Shown here: positions 7,582 to 18,425 of the stretch, one piece after another
Layout: each line of letters starts with the position of its first letter
Numbering within the stretch: position 1 is the stretch's first letter
Origin: Amphibacillus cookii
Lineage (GTDB): Bacteria > Bacillota > Bacilli > Bacillales > Amphibacillaceae
DNA length: 64,000 nt
NCBI RefSeq assembly: GCF_016908375.1
Contig: NZ_JAFBDS010000010.1
Span: 62,001 to 126,000, forward strand
Direction: 5' to 3'
Program-made: the position numbers and the translations under genes
The notes under the pieces: model-generated
What the model was told of the DNA's origin: nothing
Database searches by the model: none
The model's input: only the letters and a program-made list of their open reading frames with translations

Positions 7582-9147
7582 GTGAAATGGCGCCAATTGT
7601 CATTAAACAAAACTTTAATTAAAAACGAATGTCTATCTGGGATTACCGTAGCACTTGCCTTGATTCCAGAATCTGTTGCATTTGCCTTTGTGGCTGGCGT
7701 TAGTCCCATATTAAGCTTACAAACCGCTGTTATGGTTGGATTAATCGCTGCTATTTTTACTGGCCGACCAGGTATGGTCAGCTCCTCTACTGCCGCTATT
7801 GCTGTTGTTTTTGCCGCACTTATTGCCCAACACGGGCTAGATTATTTATTTGCCACCGTCATACTCATGGGAATTATCCAAATCGCCATCGGTGCACTTA
7901 AACTCGGAAAGTTTGCAAGGATTATTCCTTATCCGGTTATGCTAGGATTTCTAAATGGATTATCAGTGGTTATCTTCTTAGCGCAATGGGATCAATTTAA
8001 AATTAATCAGGTCACCATTGTTAACGGCATTGAAACGATCGAGCGTGTTTGGCTACCGCAAGCTGATTTATTGATCATGTTGCTCTTTGTTGGTTTAACC
8101 ATGTTAATCATCTATTTAGTCCCTAAATTTACAAAAGCAATTCCTGCAAGTTTAGTTGCTATTATTAGTTTAACGATTATATCTATTATTTTAAGTCGAA
8201 CAGGTTATCATATGCAAACCGTGCAAGACTTTGCAGGAATGGAACTAAGTGGAGGATTACCTCGTTTTTATCTTCCTCAAGTCCCTTTGAACTTTGAGAC
8301 CCTGCGTATCATTGCACCTTACGCACTAGTAGGGGCATTGGTTGGTTTAACCGAAGCCGTCTTAACACTTCAAGTCATTGATGAAATGACCGATACACGC
8401 GGACGGACAAACAAAGAATGCCTCGCACAAGGTTTAGCTAATACCGCAAATGGCTTCTTTGGTGGTATGGGAGGTGACGCCATGATTGGCCAATCAATTA
8501 TTAATATTAAATCTGGAGGGCGTACCCGTCTATCAGCCATTGTCGCACCTGTAACCTTACTGGTCTTCTTGATGTTCGGATCTGGTTTTGTTAATGCCAT
8601 ACCACTCGCAGGCTTAGTCGGCGTTATGTTCATGGTGGTCGTTGGTACTTTTGAATGGGAAAGCTTAAAGTATGGTGGGAAAATTCCCTTTCAAGATATG
8701 ATTGTCGTCATTACCGTAACTGTTATCACTGTCGTTGTAAACCTTGCATCAGCTGTTATTATTGGTGTGATCTTATCAGCATTAATGTTTGCTTGGGAAA
8801 AGGGAAAAGTTATCTATGTAAATATTGAAAATGAATCTGACGGAACAAGAATTTATAAAGTAAATGGTTCAATATTTTTTGGTTCAGTCTTAAATTTTAA
8901 AGATTTATTTGATATTAACGACGACCCTAACCAAGTTATTATTGATTTTAAATATGCAAAGGTAATGGATCACTCGGCTATAGATGCGATAAATTCAATT
9001 GCTTCTCGCTACGATCAAGTTGGCAAATCGGTAACACTCATTCGATTAAGTGATGAGTGCCAACGCTTATTTAGAAATGCTGAAACGATTACGTCAGTTA
9101 AGATTGATCACTCGCAATCCATGCAATCAAAACATCGATATGTATAA
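7582..9147 (+). CDS. SulP-family inorganic anion transporter with STAS domain
   Basis: A 521-residue membrane transporter. Residues 1 to about 405 hold 12-14 hydrophobic segments with the SulP signature near the N-terminus (GITVALALIPESVAFAFVAG) and GRPGMVSSSTAAIA. A C-terminal STAS domain (about 420-510: IYKVNGSIFFGS, VIIDFKYAKVMDHSAIDAI) has the anti-sigma-antagonist fold found in this family. Substrates range over sulfate, bicarbonate and other anions; the substrate here is not determined. The start is GTG with AAGGGG 12 bases upstream. It is monocistronic, with its own promoter, a structured leader and a strong terminator. Confidence 0.88.
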   Translation: MKWRQLSLNKTLIKNECLSGITVALALIPESVAFAFVAGVSPILSLQTAVMVGLIAAIFTGRPGMVSSSTAAIAVVFAALIAQHGLDYLFATVILMGIIQIAIGALKLGKFARIIPYPVMLGFLNGLSVVIFLAQWDQFKINQVTIVNGIETIERVWLPQADLLIMLLFVGLTMLIIYLVPKFTKAIPASLVAIISLTIISIILSRTGYHMQTVQDFAGMELSGGLPRFYLPQVPLNFETLRIIAPYALVGALVGLTEAVLTLQVIDEMTDTRGRTNKECLAQGLANTANGFFGGMGGDAMIGQSIINIKSGGRTRLSAIVAPVTLLVFLMFGSGFVNAIPLAGLVGVMFMVVVGTFEWESLKYGGKIPFQDMIVVITVTVITVVVNLASAVIIGVILSALMFAWEKGKVIYVNIENESDGTRIYKVNGSIFFGSVLNFKDLFDINDDPNQVIIDFKYAKVMDHSAIDAINSIASRYDQVGKSVTLIRLSDECQRLFRNAETITSVKIDHSQSMQSKHRYV

Positions 9148-9185
9148 TACAAAGGCGCATTTTCTTAGGAAATGCGCCTTTGTAT
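9148..9185. terminator. Rho-independent terminator after the SulP gene
   Basis: Long inverted repeat ATACAAAGGCGCATTT / AAATGCGCCTTTGTAT starting at the stop codon. Confidence 0.85.
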
Positions 9186-9247
9186 TGCAAAAGCTGATAA
9201 CTAAGCGTAAACTAATTCTTATTATATAGAGAAATGTGGGATGTCTT

Positions 9248-10162
9248 ATGAATGAGAAACAAATGAAATCTGGTAGCATCGCTGCCGCTGGGGCATATTT
9301 AATTTGGGGATTTTTACCCCTATATTGGAAGGCTGTTGGAGGGATCTCTGCTGGCGCACTACTCGGTCATCGGATTGTTTGGTCTTTTGTATTTATGTTA
9401 TTAATCATTTTCCTATCAAAGAGTACCAAACGTTTTTTAACAGAAGCTCGACTGATTTTTAAAGATCGAAAAAAGCTTACCGGTCTCATCCTTGCGTCTC
9501 TTGTTATTAGCGGAAATTGGCTGATTTTCATTTGGGCAGTAAATAGCAACTACGTGATTCAAGCGAGTTTAGGCTATTATATTAATCCATTACTAAGTAT
9601 TTTATTAGGTGTAGTTGTTTTGAAAGAATCACTAGCTAAAGTCGAGATTTTATCAGTTATCCTTGCTGGCTTTGGCGTTCTTTTTCTTACTTTCTATTAT
9701 GGTGTTTTTCCATGGATTTCGTTACTTCTTGCATTAACTTTTGCTTTATATGGTCTAATAAAGAAGACAATTGATATTTCAACAATGAGTGGTCTAACAC
9801 TTGAAACATTAATTGCACTTCCGGTTGCGCTTGTCTATCTTATGATCGAGGGAGACTCTTTAACAACCATGCAATCATCATTTCGGATGGCACTATTATT
9901 AATTGGTGCAGGGGTTGTAACAGCTATACCATTACTTCTTTTTGCCACTGGTGCTAAACGCATTCCACTTTCAATGATTGGCTTTTTACAATACATTGCA
10001 CCCACCTTTATGCTATTAATCGGTGTCTTTTTATTTAACGAACCGTTTACATATGCACATATGATTGCCTTTTTAGCCATTTGGATGGCACTAGTGATCT
10101 ATTCAACATCACGTTTTATGAAATTAAGACAATTAAAAAAGAGCCGGCTCAAAGCAAGTTAA
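9248..10162 (+). CDS. rarD: EamA-family transporter RarD
   Basis: A 304-residue inner-membrane protein with ten predicted transmembrane segments in two EamA halves. The N-terminus (GAYLIWGFLPLYWKAV, then LLGHRIVWSF) and SGNWLIFIWAVNSNYVIQASLGYYINPL are characteristic of RarD. RarD proteins are drug/metabolite-superfamily permeases with poorly defined substrates (first described from chloramphenicol sensitivity). ATG 9248 is preferred, with GGGA about 8 bases upstream; the in-frame GTG at 9236 overlaps that site. It is monocistronic between two terminators. Confidence 0.88.
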   Translation: MNEKQMKSGSIAAAGAYLIWGFLPLYWKAVGGISAGALLGHRIVWSFVFMLLIIFLSKSTKRFLTEARLIFKDRKKLTGLILASLVISGNWLIFIWAVNSNYVIQASLGYYINPLLSILLGVVVLKESLAKVEILSVILAGFGVLFLTFYYGVFPWISLLLALTFALYGLIKKTIDISTMSGLTLETLIALPVALVYLMIEGDSLTTMQSSFRMALLLIGAGVVTAIPLLLFATGAKRIPLSMIGFLQYIAPTFMLLIGVFLFNEPFTYAHMIAFLAIWMALVIYSTSRFMKLRQLKKSRLKAS

Positions 10163-10175
10163 TAAAATTTCACTT

Positions 10176-10214
10176 AAAAAAACGGTGTTAGCCAAAAGGT
10201 TAACACCGTTTTTT
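10176..10214 (+). terminator. Rho-independent terminator after rarD
   Basis: AAACGGTGTTA / TAACACCGTTT stem followed by TTTTT. Confidence 0.9.
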
Positions 10215-10216
10215 AC

Positions 10217-10374
10217 TTTATCTCAGATAACCGTCCGCTAAACACCCGCCTTAAAAGCAGAATATTGAATCGTTTGTTTAGGCGAAAGATAACGGACGCT
10301 AATGACCTGATTCCCTTAACTAACAATCAGTGGGTGAAGAAAGAAAATGCTAACTGATTGAAGGTTTGTTTTAT
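10217..10374 (-). repeat. Dispersed modular repeat, copy D (reverse orientation)
   Basis: A medium copy of about 158 bp read on the minus strand: 5' block ATATAAAACAAACCTTCAATC near 10374 and 3' block GGTTATCTGAGATAAA at 10217. It sits directly between the rarD terminator and the deoC stop codon. Confidence 0.75.
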
Positions 10375-10377
10375 ATT

Positions 10378-11049
10378 TTAATAATCTGCATCTGAAGAGC
10401 CACCGCTAACGATAGCAATGCCTGCACTTGCACCAATTCGCGTTGCACCAGCCTCGATCACCGCTTTAGCCATTTTCTGATCACGTACGCCGCCTGAAGC
10501 TTTGACACCAATATCTGGCCCAACTGTTTTTCTCATTAATGCAATATCTTCGACAGTAGCACCACCTGTAGAAAATCCTGTTGACGTTTTCACATAATCA
10601 GCGCCTGCTGATACAGCTAGCTCACATGCCTTGACCTTCTCTTCATCGGTCAGCAAGCTCGTTTCAATAATGACTTTAACAAGTGCTTTTCCCTTAGCTG
10701 CCTCAACAACAGCTCGAATATCTGTTTCTACTAGCTTAAAGTCTCGATCTTTTAAAGCACCGATGTTAATGACCATATCTACTTCCGTCGCACCATGATC
10801 AATTGCATTTTTTGTTTCATATGCTTTGGTAGCAGAAGTGGAAGCGCCTAATGGAAAGCCAATAACGGTACAAACTGCCACCTCCGTTGCCGCTAACCTT
10901 TCTGCTGCAAACTTAACCCAAGTGGGATTGACACAAACGGAGAAAAAATGATATTCCTTTGCCTCATCACACAATGTTTCAATCTGGTCTTTCGACGTAT
11001 CAGCTTTTAAAGCGGTATGGTCAATCATGTTTGCTATTTTTTTATCCAT
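10378..11049 (-). CDS. deoC: Deoxyribose-phosphate aldolase
   Basis: A 223-residue class I aldolase that splits 2-deoxyribose-5-phosphate into glyceraldehyde-3-phosphate and acetaldehyde, the last step of deoxynucleoside breakdown. Family marks: [10 protein letters not shown] at the N-terminus, [11 protein letters not shown], the Schiff-base lysine in [15 protein letters not shown] and the phosphate-binding [13 protein letters not shown] 11049 is chosen because AGGAGG lies 10 bases upstream; an earlier ATG overlaps the cdd stop and is too close to the ribosome site. It is the last gene of the nucleoside operon. Confidence 0.95.
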   Translation of the reverse strand: MDKKIANMIDHTALKADTSKDQIETLCDEAKEYHFFSVCVNPTWVKFAAERLAATEVAVCTVIGFPLGASTSATKAYETKNAIDHGATEVDMVINIGALKDRDFKLVETDIRAVVEAAKGKALVKVIIETSLLTDEEKVKACELAVSAGADYVKTSTGFSTGGATVEDIALMRKTVGPDIGVKASGGVRDQKMAKAVIEAGATRIGASAGIAIVSGGSSDADY

Positions 11050-11054
11050 AAAAC

Positions 11055-12287
<1,233 letters not shown>

Positions 12288-12291
<4 letters not shown>

Positions 12292-13481
12292 GATCGATCC
12301 CCCTTAATATTTGCAAGAAAGCTTTCACCGTATTCAGGCATTTTAACACCAAAATTATCAGCAATGGTCGCACCAATATCGGCAAATGTTTTGCGAATAG
12401 GTAGTGCTTGCCCTAATTCAATACCTTTATGATGAACAAGTAATGGTACATATTCACGCGTATGATCGGTTCCATGGTGGACAGGATCATTACCATGATC
12501 AGCAGTAATGATTAATAAATCATCTTGACGTAACTTGTCTAGAACTTCAGGCAAGCGTTGATCAAATGTTTCTAACGCTTCGCCATAACCTTGTGGATCC
12601 CGACGGTGACCATACTTTGCATCAAAATCAACAAGGTTCAAAAAATTCAACCCATGAAAATCTTGATCAATAGATTGAATGAATTTTTCCATTCCATCAT
12701 CGTTATTCGCTGTTCGGATTGATTCTGTCACGCCTTCGCCATCATAAATATCTGAAATCTTACCTAAGGCAACGACATCTAATCCTTGATCTTTTAACGT
12801 ATTCATAACCGTACGCCCAAAAGGCTTCAGTGCATAATCATGCCGATTTGACGTCCGTTCAAACGCACCTGGCTTGCCAATAAAAGGACGAGCAATAATG
12901 CGTCCAATCATATATTTGTCATTCATCGTTAACTTACGCGCCGTTTGACAAATTTGGTATAACTCATCAACGGGTACAATGTCTTCATGTGCTGCAATCT
13001 GCAAGACAGAATCAGCAGAAGTATACACAATCAACGCACCGGTACGCATATGTTCTGCACCAAGCTCATCAAGAATTTCTGTCCCTGAAGCCGGTTTATT
13101 CCCAATGATTTCTCGGCCCGTTTGCGCTTTAATTTCATCTAATAGATCATCAGGAAAGCCCTCTGGAAATGTTTGAAACGGTTGATCAATGTGAAGGCCC
13201 ATTATTTCCCAATGTCCAGTCATTGTATCTTTTCCATTTGAAGCTTCCTCCATCTTTGTATGGTGCGCTATTGGGGTATCTACTTTTTCTATCCCTTTAA
13301 TTTCTCTAATATGGCTTAAACCCAATTTCCCTAGCGTCGGCATGTTTAATCCACCCATATGCTCGGCAATGTGCCCTAATGTATCTGCACCAACATCATT
13401 AAAATCAGCTGCATCTGGTGCTTCTCCAATTCCAACTGAATCTAATACAACTAAAAAAATTCGCTTAAATATCCCTGACAT
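12288..13481 (-). CDS. deoB: Phosphopentomutase
   Basis: A 397-residue alkaline-phosphatase-superfamily enzyme that interconverts (deoxy)ribose-1-phosphate and -5-phosphate. Metal-binding motifs: [14 protein letters not shown] near the N-terminus, and the C-terminal [21 protein letters not shown]. The phospho-acceptor Thr is in [13 protein letters not shown]. The ribosome site AGGGAGG is 7 bases before ATG. It sits between the small xapX gene and pupG and links the phosphorylases to DeoC and the pentose phosphate pool. Confidence 0.96.
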
Positions 13482-13503
13482 GGTGATTCCTCCCTGTTCT
13501 TAT

Positions 13504-13671
13504 TCAACTAAAAAATACCCGAATATGTTCTGCAATAACGCCACCTAAATAAACACCAAAGACGCCAACAACAGCAGAAAAGACAGGAGGTGCTGGCAAT
13601 GGCAACTTTAAAAATTTAAACAAAATACCAACCATTACCCCTGCTAATAGTGCTAAAAATACTTCTCTCAT
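13504..13671 (-). CDS. Small XapX-domain membrane protein
   Basis: A 55-residue protein, MREVFLALLAGVMVGILFKF followed by a PLPAPP turn and a second hydrophobic stretch (VFSAVVGVFGVYLGGVIAEH). The short LALLAGxxVG...LPxPAPP...GxxGxYLG pattern is that of the XapX domain (DUF1427). Two membrane helices are predicted. Its role is unknown. It lies between pdp and deoB with short spacers (18 and 22 bases), so it is transcribed with the nucleoside genes, suggesting a job linked to nucleoside metabolism or transport (inference). Confidence 0.75.
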   Translation of the reverse strand: MREVFLALLAGVMVGILFKFLKLPLPAPPVFSAVVGVFGVYLGGVIAEHIRVFFS

Positions 13672-13689
13672 CGTTTCTCTCCTAAATTC

Positions 13690-14994
13690 TTATTCAGTAA
13701 TAATATCATAAATCAATTGATGCGGTTCCGGCTTTTCAGTTGAAAAGGTATAAGCTTGTTCAACTTTATTTTTAACCTCATTAACATCTTGCTGATTACT
13801 GTGAATGACGGCGATGGTATCACCGCTTTCAACCTGATCACCGACTTTCTTTTTTAAAACAATCCCAACGGCTAAATCAATTTTTGATGCTTTTGTCATC
13901 CGACCAGCTCCAAGCATGCTAGCAGCAATACCGAGCTCATCAGCAACTATTTCGGAAATATAGCCTGTCTGATGAGCTGCAACGTTGATTTGATAGGCAG
14001 CCTGTGGTAATCGATCAGGATCAGCAACGACTGAATCGTCCCCACCTTGCGAAGCAATAAATGCTTTAAACTTTTCAATCGCTTGTCGATTTTCAATAGC
14101 AGCTTCAAGCTTTTGTCTTGCTTGTTCAATTGATGACGCTTGTTTGGCTAAGTAGACCATATGACTACCTAGTGTCAAACAGAGCTCTGTTAAATCTTCA
14201 GGTCCTCGACCATTTAATGTATCAATCGCTTCCTTAACTTCTAGGGCATTCCCAATCGCAAAACCTAATGGCTGGCTCATATCTGAAATGACAGCAATCG
14301 TTTCTCGACCTGCCCCATCACCAATGGCCACCATCGCTTGAGCAAGTTCTTTAGCGTCAGCTAAATCTTTCATAAACGCACCCGATCCTGTTTTTACATC
14401 TAAAACAATTGCATCAGCGCCCGACGCTATTTTTTTGCTCATAATCGAGCTTGCTATTAATGGAATAGAATTAACGGTTGCTGTAACATCACGTAAGGCA
14501 TACATTTTCTTATCAGCAGGTGTCAAGTTGCCGCTCTGACCAACAACAGCAATTTTATTTTGATTCACTAATTTATTAAATGTATCACTATCTAATTCCA
14601 CCTGAAAACCATTAATTGCTTCAAGCTTATCTATCGTTCCACCTGTATGGCCTAAACCTCGCCCTGACATTTTAGCGACAGGGACTCCGACTGCAGCAAC
14701 AAGTGGCGCTAAGATAAGGGTGGTGGTATCACCGACACCACCGGTACTATGTTTATCGACTTTAACCCCTTCAATGTCTGATAAATCGATTTGATCGCCG
14801 GACGCAACCATCGCCATTGTTAAATGGACACGCTCTTCCGTCGTCATATCTTGAAAATATAAGGCCATCGCCATGGCTGACATTTGATAATCTGGAATAT
14901 CACCATCGGTATAGCCTTTGATCATGAAATTTATTTCCTGTTTAGATAAGGGCTTACCATCACGCTTTTTTGCAATAAGATCAACCATTCTCAT
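13690..14994 (-). CDS. pdp: Pyrimidine-nucleoside phosphorylase
   Basis: 434 residues, the length of Bacillus Pdp, which phosphorolyses uridine, deoxyuridine and thymidine. The N-terminus [20 protein letters not shown] and the phosphate-binding signature [18 protein letters not shown] are diagnostic, followed by [16 protein letters not shown] and a C-terminal PYNP domain. The start is moved inward to 14994, where a GGAGGAAGGAAGTG site lies 5 bases upstream. It is the first gene of the operon pdp-xapX-deoB-pupG-cdd-deoC, with a GntR-type regulator gene just upstream on the same strand. Confidence 0.95.
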   Translation of the reverse strand: MRMVDLIAKKRDGKPLSKQEINFMIKGYTDGDIPDYQMSAMAMALYFQDMTTEERVHLTMAMVASGDQIDLSDIEGVKVDKHSTGGVGDTTTLILAPLVAAVGVPVAKMSGRGLGHTGGTIDKLEAINGFQVELDSDTFNKLVNQNKIAVVGQSGNLTPADKKMYALRDVTATVNSIPLIASSIMSKKIASGADAIVLDVKTGSGAFMKDLADAKELAQAMVAIGDGAGRETIAVISDMSQPLGFAIGNALEVKEAIDTLNGRGPEDLTELCLTLGSHMVYLAKQASSIEQARQKLEAAIENRQAIEKFKAFIASQGGDDSVVADPDRLPQAAYQINVAAHQTGYISEIVADELGIAASMLGAGRMTKASKIDLAVGIVLKKKVGDQVESGDTIAVIHSNQQDVNEVKNKVEQAYTFSTEKPEPHQLIYDIITE

Positions 14995-15130
14995 CGATTC
15001 ACTTCCTTCCTCCATACCTTGGTATTTATGTATAACCACTTCACCTTAATTGGTGAGGTGACATACCGACATCTACACCTTCTATCCATATAGTATAACC
15101 AAGTAAATGCATTCACTCATTTTTAAGGGG

Positions 15131-15142
15131 TAGGACGTCCAA
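15131..15142. promoter_or_regulatory. Candidate operator between the GntR gene and pdp
   Basis: The perfect palindrome GGACGTCC (15133-15140) in TAGGACGTCCAA, about 140 bases upstream of pdp, is a possible site for the adjacent HutC-type regulator. A second inverted repeat, CACCTTAATTGGTG, is closer to pdp near 15043. Assignment is inference only. The remainder of 15000-15317 carries no other recognisable feature. Confidence 0.3.
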
Positions 15143-15317
15143 CAACTTGTTTAAAACCAATTTAGATAAAGTGCATTACGACACTTTTCTAACATGTAGA
15201 ACATCTATATATTTTCTAGTTTGTAACAATAAAGCGCCTCTTAATTAGTATAATGATCAGAGGTCGATACAGTCAATTATGAGAGAAGTTTGCAAGTCTA
15301 AATCATTAAGGCCATTT

Positions 15318-16043
15318 TTAAAAGATACGTTTTCTAAGCACATTAAAACTAACTTGATCTGATCTAAAGAAATTTAGTGAATATAAGACAGGTTGATCAT
15401 TGGCATCATAATGTGTTTGTTTTAATACCAGTAATGGCACCTCAAGGTCACAAGCTAATATTTTTGAAATTTCTTCATGATAACCAATCGTTTTAATTGC
15501 TGCTTGTGCATAACTAATGGTGATGTTCGCCTCTTTTTCTAACGCTCGTAGCATCGATTCATCAGCTAAGTGATTTATTCCATTTAATAACTTGGCTGGA
15601 ATTTTATCAATACAATAAACAAGAGGGACACTATCTGCTTTACGAACGCGTTTAACTAAATAAACGGGTTCCCCTTTCTCTAAATGAAGTTCTAGCTGAT
15701 CTTCACTATGAGCGTTAGTGTAACCGGTAAAGTGGCATTCGGTTTCTGGTTGTTTTCCTTCACGTTTGATCATGTCGGTAATACTAAATAATTCTTCCAG
15801 CCCACCAGAGAAAACAGGCTTTTTGTTAACAAATGTCCCCACACCATGTTTTCTTAATATAATGCCTTCTTCTTCTAAAATACGTAAAGCTTCTCTTAAT
15901 GTATTTCTAGATACATGTAATTGTTTCGCCAATTCCATTTCTGAAGGCAGGCGTTCACCAGATTCCAACTCACCTTTAGTTATTTTTTCTTTTATTTGTT
16001 CAATAACCAACAAATAACGCGGTGTTTGATAATTGTATTCCAA
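15318..16043 (-). CDS. GntR-family transcriptional regulator, HutC subfamily
   Basis: 241 residues. An N-terminal winged helix (about 5-70) has the GntR signature GERLPSEMELAKQLHVSRNTLREALRILEEEGII and wing GVGTFV; a C-terminal UTRA ligand-binding domain (about 95-235) follows. It is located directly upstream of the pdp operon in the same orientation and is probably its regulator, with a nucleoside or phosphosugar as effector (inference). The start is TTG 16043, with AAGGAAGG 6 bases upstream; the further upstream GTG lies before that site and is rejected. Confidence 0.88.
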   Translation of the reverse strand: MEYNYQTPRYLLVIEQIKEKITKGELESGERLPSEMELAKQLHVSRNTLREALRILEEEGIILRKHGVGTFVNKKPVFSGGLEELFSITDMIKREGKQPETECHFTGYTNAHSEDQLELHLEKGEPVYLVKRVRKADSVPLVYCIDKIPAKLLNGINHLADESMLRALEKEANITISYAQAAIKTIGYHEEISKILACDLEVPLLVLKQTHYDANDQPVLYSLNFFRSDQVSFNVLRKRIF

Positions 16044-16077
16044 GTTAATCCTTCCTTTATACACACATTTTCATACG

Positions 16078-16142
16078 TTTATCACAGATAACCAACCGTC
16101 AGCGGGAGAAGAACGCCCCTACTGATTGAAGGTTCGTTTTAT
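16078..16142 (-). repeat. Dispersed modular repeat, copy E (short, reverse)
   Basis: A 65-bp short copy on the minus strand: ATAAAACGAACCTTCAATCA, a small CCCGCTGA arm, then GGTTATCTGTGATAAA. It lies between the GntR regulator gene and an upstream acetyltransferase gene. Confidence 0.8.
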
Positions 16143-16228
16143 CATTTTTCTTCATTTAACATCTGACCTGATCGTAGACTGTGATGTTTTATCTTGCTGC
16201 ACGTTAACGTAAGTGAGTGAGCATAACA

Positions 16229-16741
16229 CTAATCTTTAGACCACGTATAATAAACGAAGTTAACCCGTTCCCCATTCATTTCAAAATCGTTAGCATCTGC
16301 CCCTTGATAAGTAAAACCGTTCTTCTCTAATACGCGTTGTGAGGCTAGATTATGAGAGGTTGTTTTTGCCTCTAAACGTATAACTGGTAATTCGTCGATA
16401 CGGCCGAGCAATAATGCGAGTGCCTGACTAGCTACGCCTTTACCCACACTACTTTCACCGATTCGATAGCCTAAATCGCCCGTCTGTGTTTCGAGATCAA
16501 TATCTACTATATTAAGACGGCCATGTATAGCTGACGCCTGATCTTTAATCAAAAAAAAGTGTGACTTCCCAGTTTCTTGTTCTGCTAATAAGGCTTGATT
16601 ATTTTTCTTAAATTGATCGTATACAAAATAATTATCCGGTCGAGGCGGGACCATCTTCTCAAAGAATACTTTATTTTCTTGTTCGAACTTAAAAAGGGCC
16701 TCAAAGTCGTGCTGATTTAATTTTTCTAATCTGATATTCAT
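16229..16741 (-). CDS. GNAT acetyltransferase, RimJ/RimL-like
   Basis: 170 residues with the GCN5-related fold: an N-terminal strand and RLEKLNQHDFEALFKF, the acetyl-CoA loop region GDLGYRIGESSVGKGVASQALALLL, then VIRLEAKTTSHNLASQRVLEKNGF. The NxxSxRVLEKNGF motif is typical of RimJ/RimL-type N-terminal or small-molecule acetyltransferases. The specific substrate is unknown. It starts 9 bases after another GNAT gene on the same strand, so the two and the oxidase gene upstream probably form one transcript. Confidence 0.85.
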   Translation of the reverse strand: MNIRLEKLNQHDFEALFKFEQENKVFFEKMVPPRPDNYFVYDQFKKNNQALLAEQETGKSHFFLIKDQASAIHGRLNIVDIDLETQTGDLGYRIGESSVGKGVASQALALLLGRIDELPVIRLEAKTTSHNLASQRVLEKNGFTYQGADANDFEMNGERVNFVYYTWSKD

Positions 16742-16750
16742 ATACTTACC

Positions 16751-17266
16751 TCACTCATCTTTTAACTTTCGATAAAGCCTTAATGAAATGTATGATTCAA
16801 TTTCACTATTTCCATAGCTAGATTGTTCATGACTAAAAATAAAACCTTTAGCTTGATAAAAAGGAATAGCTTTCATATTGCCTTTTTGCACAGAAACCCA
16901 TTGCTTTCTTGCACCTTGTTGCTTCTGTTGTGCAGTAATCGCATCTAACAACTTTGTTCCTATCCCTTGATTTCGCCGTGAAGGATCAATATACAATACA
17001 AACAACTCACTAATTTGGCGATCTGTCATACCACCGCCCCCAGCTCCAACCACTTGATCATGATCTAATGCAACAAAGTAACCTCCCCAAGAGCGACTTG
17101 TCTTAGTTACCTCATACCATACGCGCTCTGGATGATAAAATGTCTTAACTACTCTATCAATATAAGCCTCTGAATGTGTAGCTTGATAAGTGTCCCAGTA
17201 GGCTGACCGACAAACATTGATAATTCCTGAAACATGCGCTTCTGTCGCTCTAATCACTTCAACCAT
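16751..17266 (-). CDS. GNAT acetyltransferase
   Basis: 171 residues with a standard GNAT domain: ALDHDQVVGAGGGGMTDRQISELFVLYIDPSRRNQGIGTKLLDAI contains the acetyl-CoA pyrophosphate loop R-R-N-Q-G-I-G-T, and the C-terminal segment GNMKAIPFYQAKGFIF closes the fold. The substrate cannot be assigned. It is six bases from the preceding oxidase gene and nine from the next GNAT gene, implying co-transcription. Confidence 0.85.
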   Translation of the reverse strand: MVEVIRATEAHVSGIINVCRSAYWDTYQATHSEAYIDRVVKTFYHPERVWYEVTKTSRSWGGYFVALDHDQVVGAGGGGMTDRQISELFVLYIDPSRRNQGIGTKLLDAITAQQKQQGARKQWVSVQKGNMKAIPFYQAKGFIFSHEQSSYGNSEIESYISLRLYRKLKDE

Positions 17267-17272
17267 TGCAAA

Positions 17273-18412
17273 TCACCTGTTAAACCGATCGAAACTGAAC
17301 ATAGCTAGATCAATTGTACTTTCTCGCTGCATGACACGGTCGGCTAAACTTTCACCAATGCCACTTGCAAATTTAAAGCCATGACCTGAAAAGCCAGCCG
17401 CTATCCAGACTTGTTTATGAATAGGGTGTTGATCGATAATGAAATCTTCATCGGTTGTCATCGTGTATAAACAGGTATTACCTTTCTTAAGCTTCCCTGC
17501 TGCTCTTGGCATCCATTTTTCTAGAAAAGATCTTAATACATGTTCGTCTTCAGGATAATAACCAAAATCTCGCTCAAATTGATTGGGATCAACTGGCATA
17601 CCATAATCATGGCGACCTAGCTTAACACCACTCCCATTCATACTAGGGAAGCCATAAAACAACCCTTCATCTGTTTCCGCTGTGAACCCAGGAAAAACAC
17701 TGGCATCGAATAAATTAGGATCTGCATCGAACCAACCAATCACTTGTCGTTTCGGTGTTAATTGGATATCTAAGTTTAATTGCTCAAACCATTGCGCTTG
17801 CCAAGCCCCAGTAGCAATGACTACCTGTTGGCTTGTATACTGTTGAGCTTGTGTAACAACACGGACACCACCATGATCTATAACAAGGTCTGTCACGGGT
17901 TGATTAACAATAAGGTCCGCTCCTTCTACTTGAGCTAAGCGACGATACGTTTTCATGCACTGATCGACAAACAACACACCCGACTCCGATTCAAAGCATC
18001 CAATTTGCGGTGCTTTATCCGTTAAATCTAAACTGGGGAAGTTATGCTTAAGTCCATTGTGATCATATAGTGTCAACGGTAATTGATAGTGACTAGCACT
18101 TTGTTTTATTTCATTTATAAAAGGAGAGTTTTCGTTAGCAAAACTTAAAATGCCTGTTTTTTTAAAAAGAGGGGCTTCACTTTCGATCTGTAGTTGATCC
18201 CAGAGAATTTGCGACCTTAAAGCTAACGGTGTATAAGCTCTTCCTTCTCCATAAGCGTGACGTATCAGACGGGTATCCCCACCGTGACTTCCTTGTTGAT
18301 GCGGCGGATCATATGTATCAATCATCAACACTGTCGCTCCCTGCTTTGCTAAATAATAGCCTGTGGCCAACCCTATTGTGCCTGCCCCAATAACAGTGAC
18401 ATCATACTTCAT
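17273..18412 (-). CDS. solA: FAD-dependent N-methyl amino acid oxidase (SolA/sarcosine oxidase-like)
   Basis: A 379-residue member of the monomeric sarcosine oxidase / N-methyl-L-tryptophan oxidase family. The N-terminal Rossmann motif VTVIGAGTIGLATGYYLA binds FAD; GSHGGDTRLIRHAYGEG is a family signature, and NTCLYTMTTDEDFIID supplies the Cys expected to hold FAD covalently. The C-terminal AGFSGHGFKFASGIGE is conserved. It likely demethylates an N-methyl amino acid, producing formaldehyde and peroxide. Start 18412 is chosen for its GGGGGGAAG site; a longer frame overlaps the preceding gene. The symbol is by family resemblance. Confidence 0.82.
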   Translation of the reverse strand: MKYDVTVIGAGTIGLATGYYLAKQGATVLMIDTYDPPHQQGSHGGDTRLIRHAYGEGRAYTPLALRSQILWDQLQIESEAPLFKKTGILSFANENSPFINEIKQSASHYQLPLTLYDHNGLKHNFPSLDLTDKAPQIGCFESESGVLFVDQCMKTYRRLAQVEGADLIVNQPVTDLVIDHGGVRVVTQAQQYTSQQVVIATGAWQAQWFEQLNLDIQLTPKRQVIGWFDADPNLFDASVFPGFTAETDEGLFYGFPSMNGSGVKLGRHDYGMPVDPNQFERDFGYYPEDEHVLRSFLEKWMPRAAGKLKKGNTCLYTMTTDEDFIIDQHPIHKQVWIAAGFSGHGFKFASGIGESLADRVMQRESTIDLAMFSFDRFNR

Positions 18413-18425
18413 CTCGCTTCCCCCC

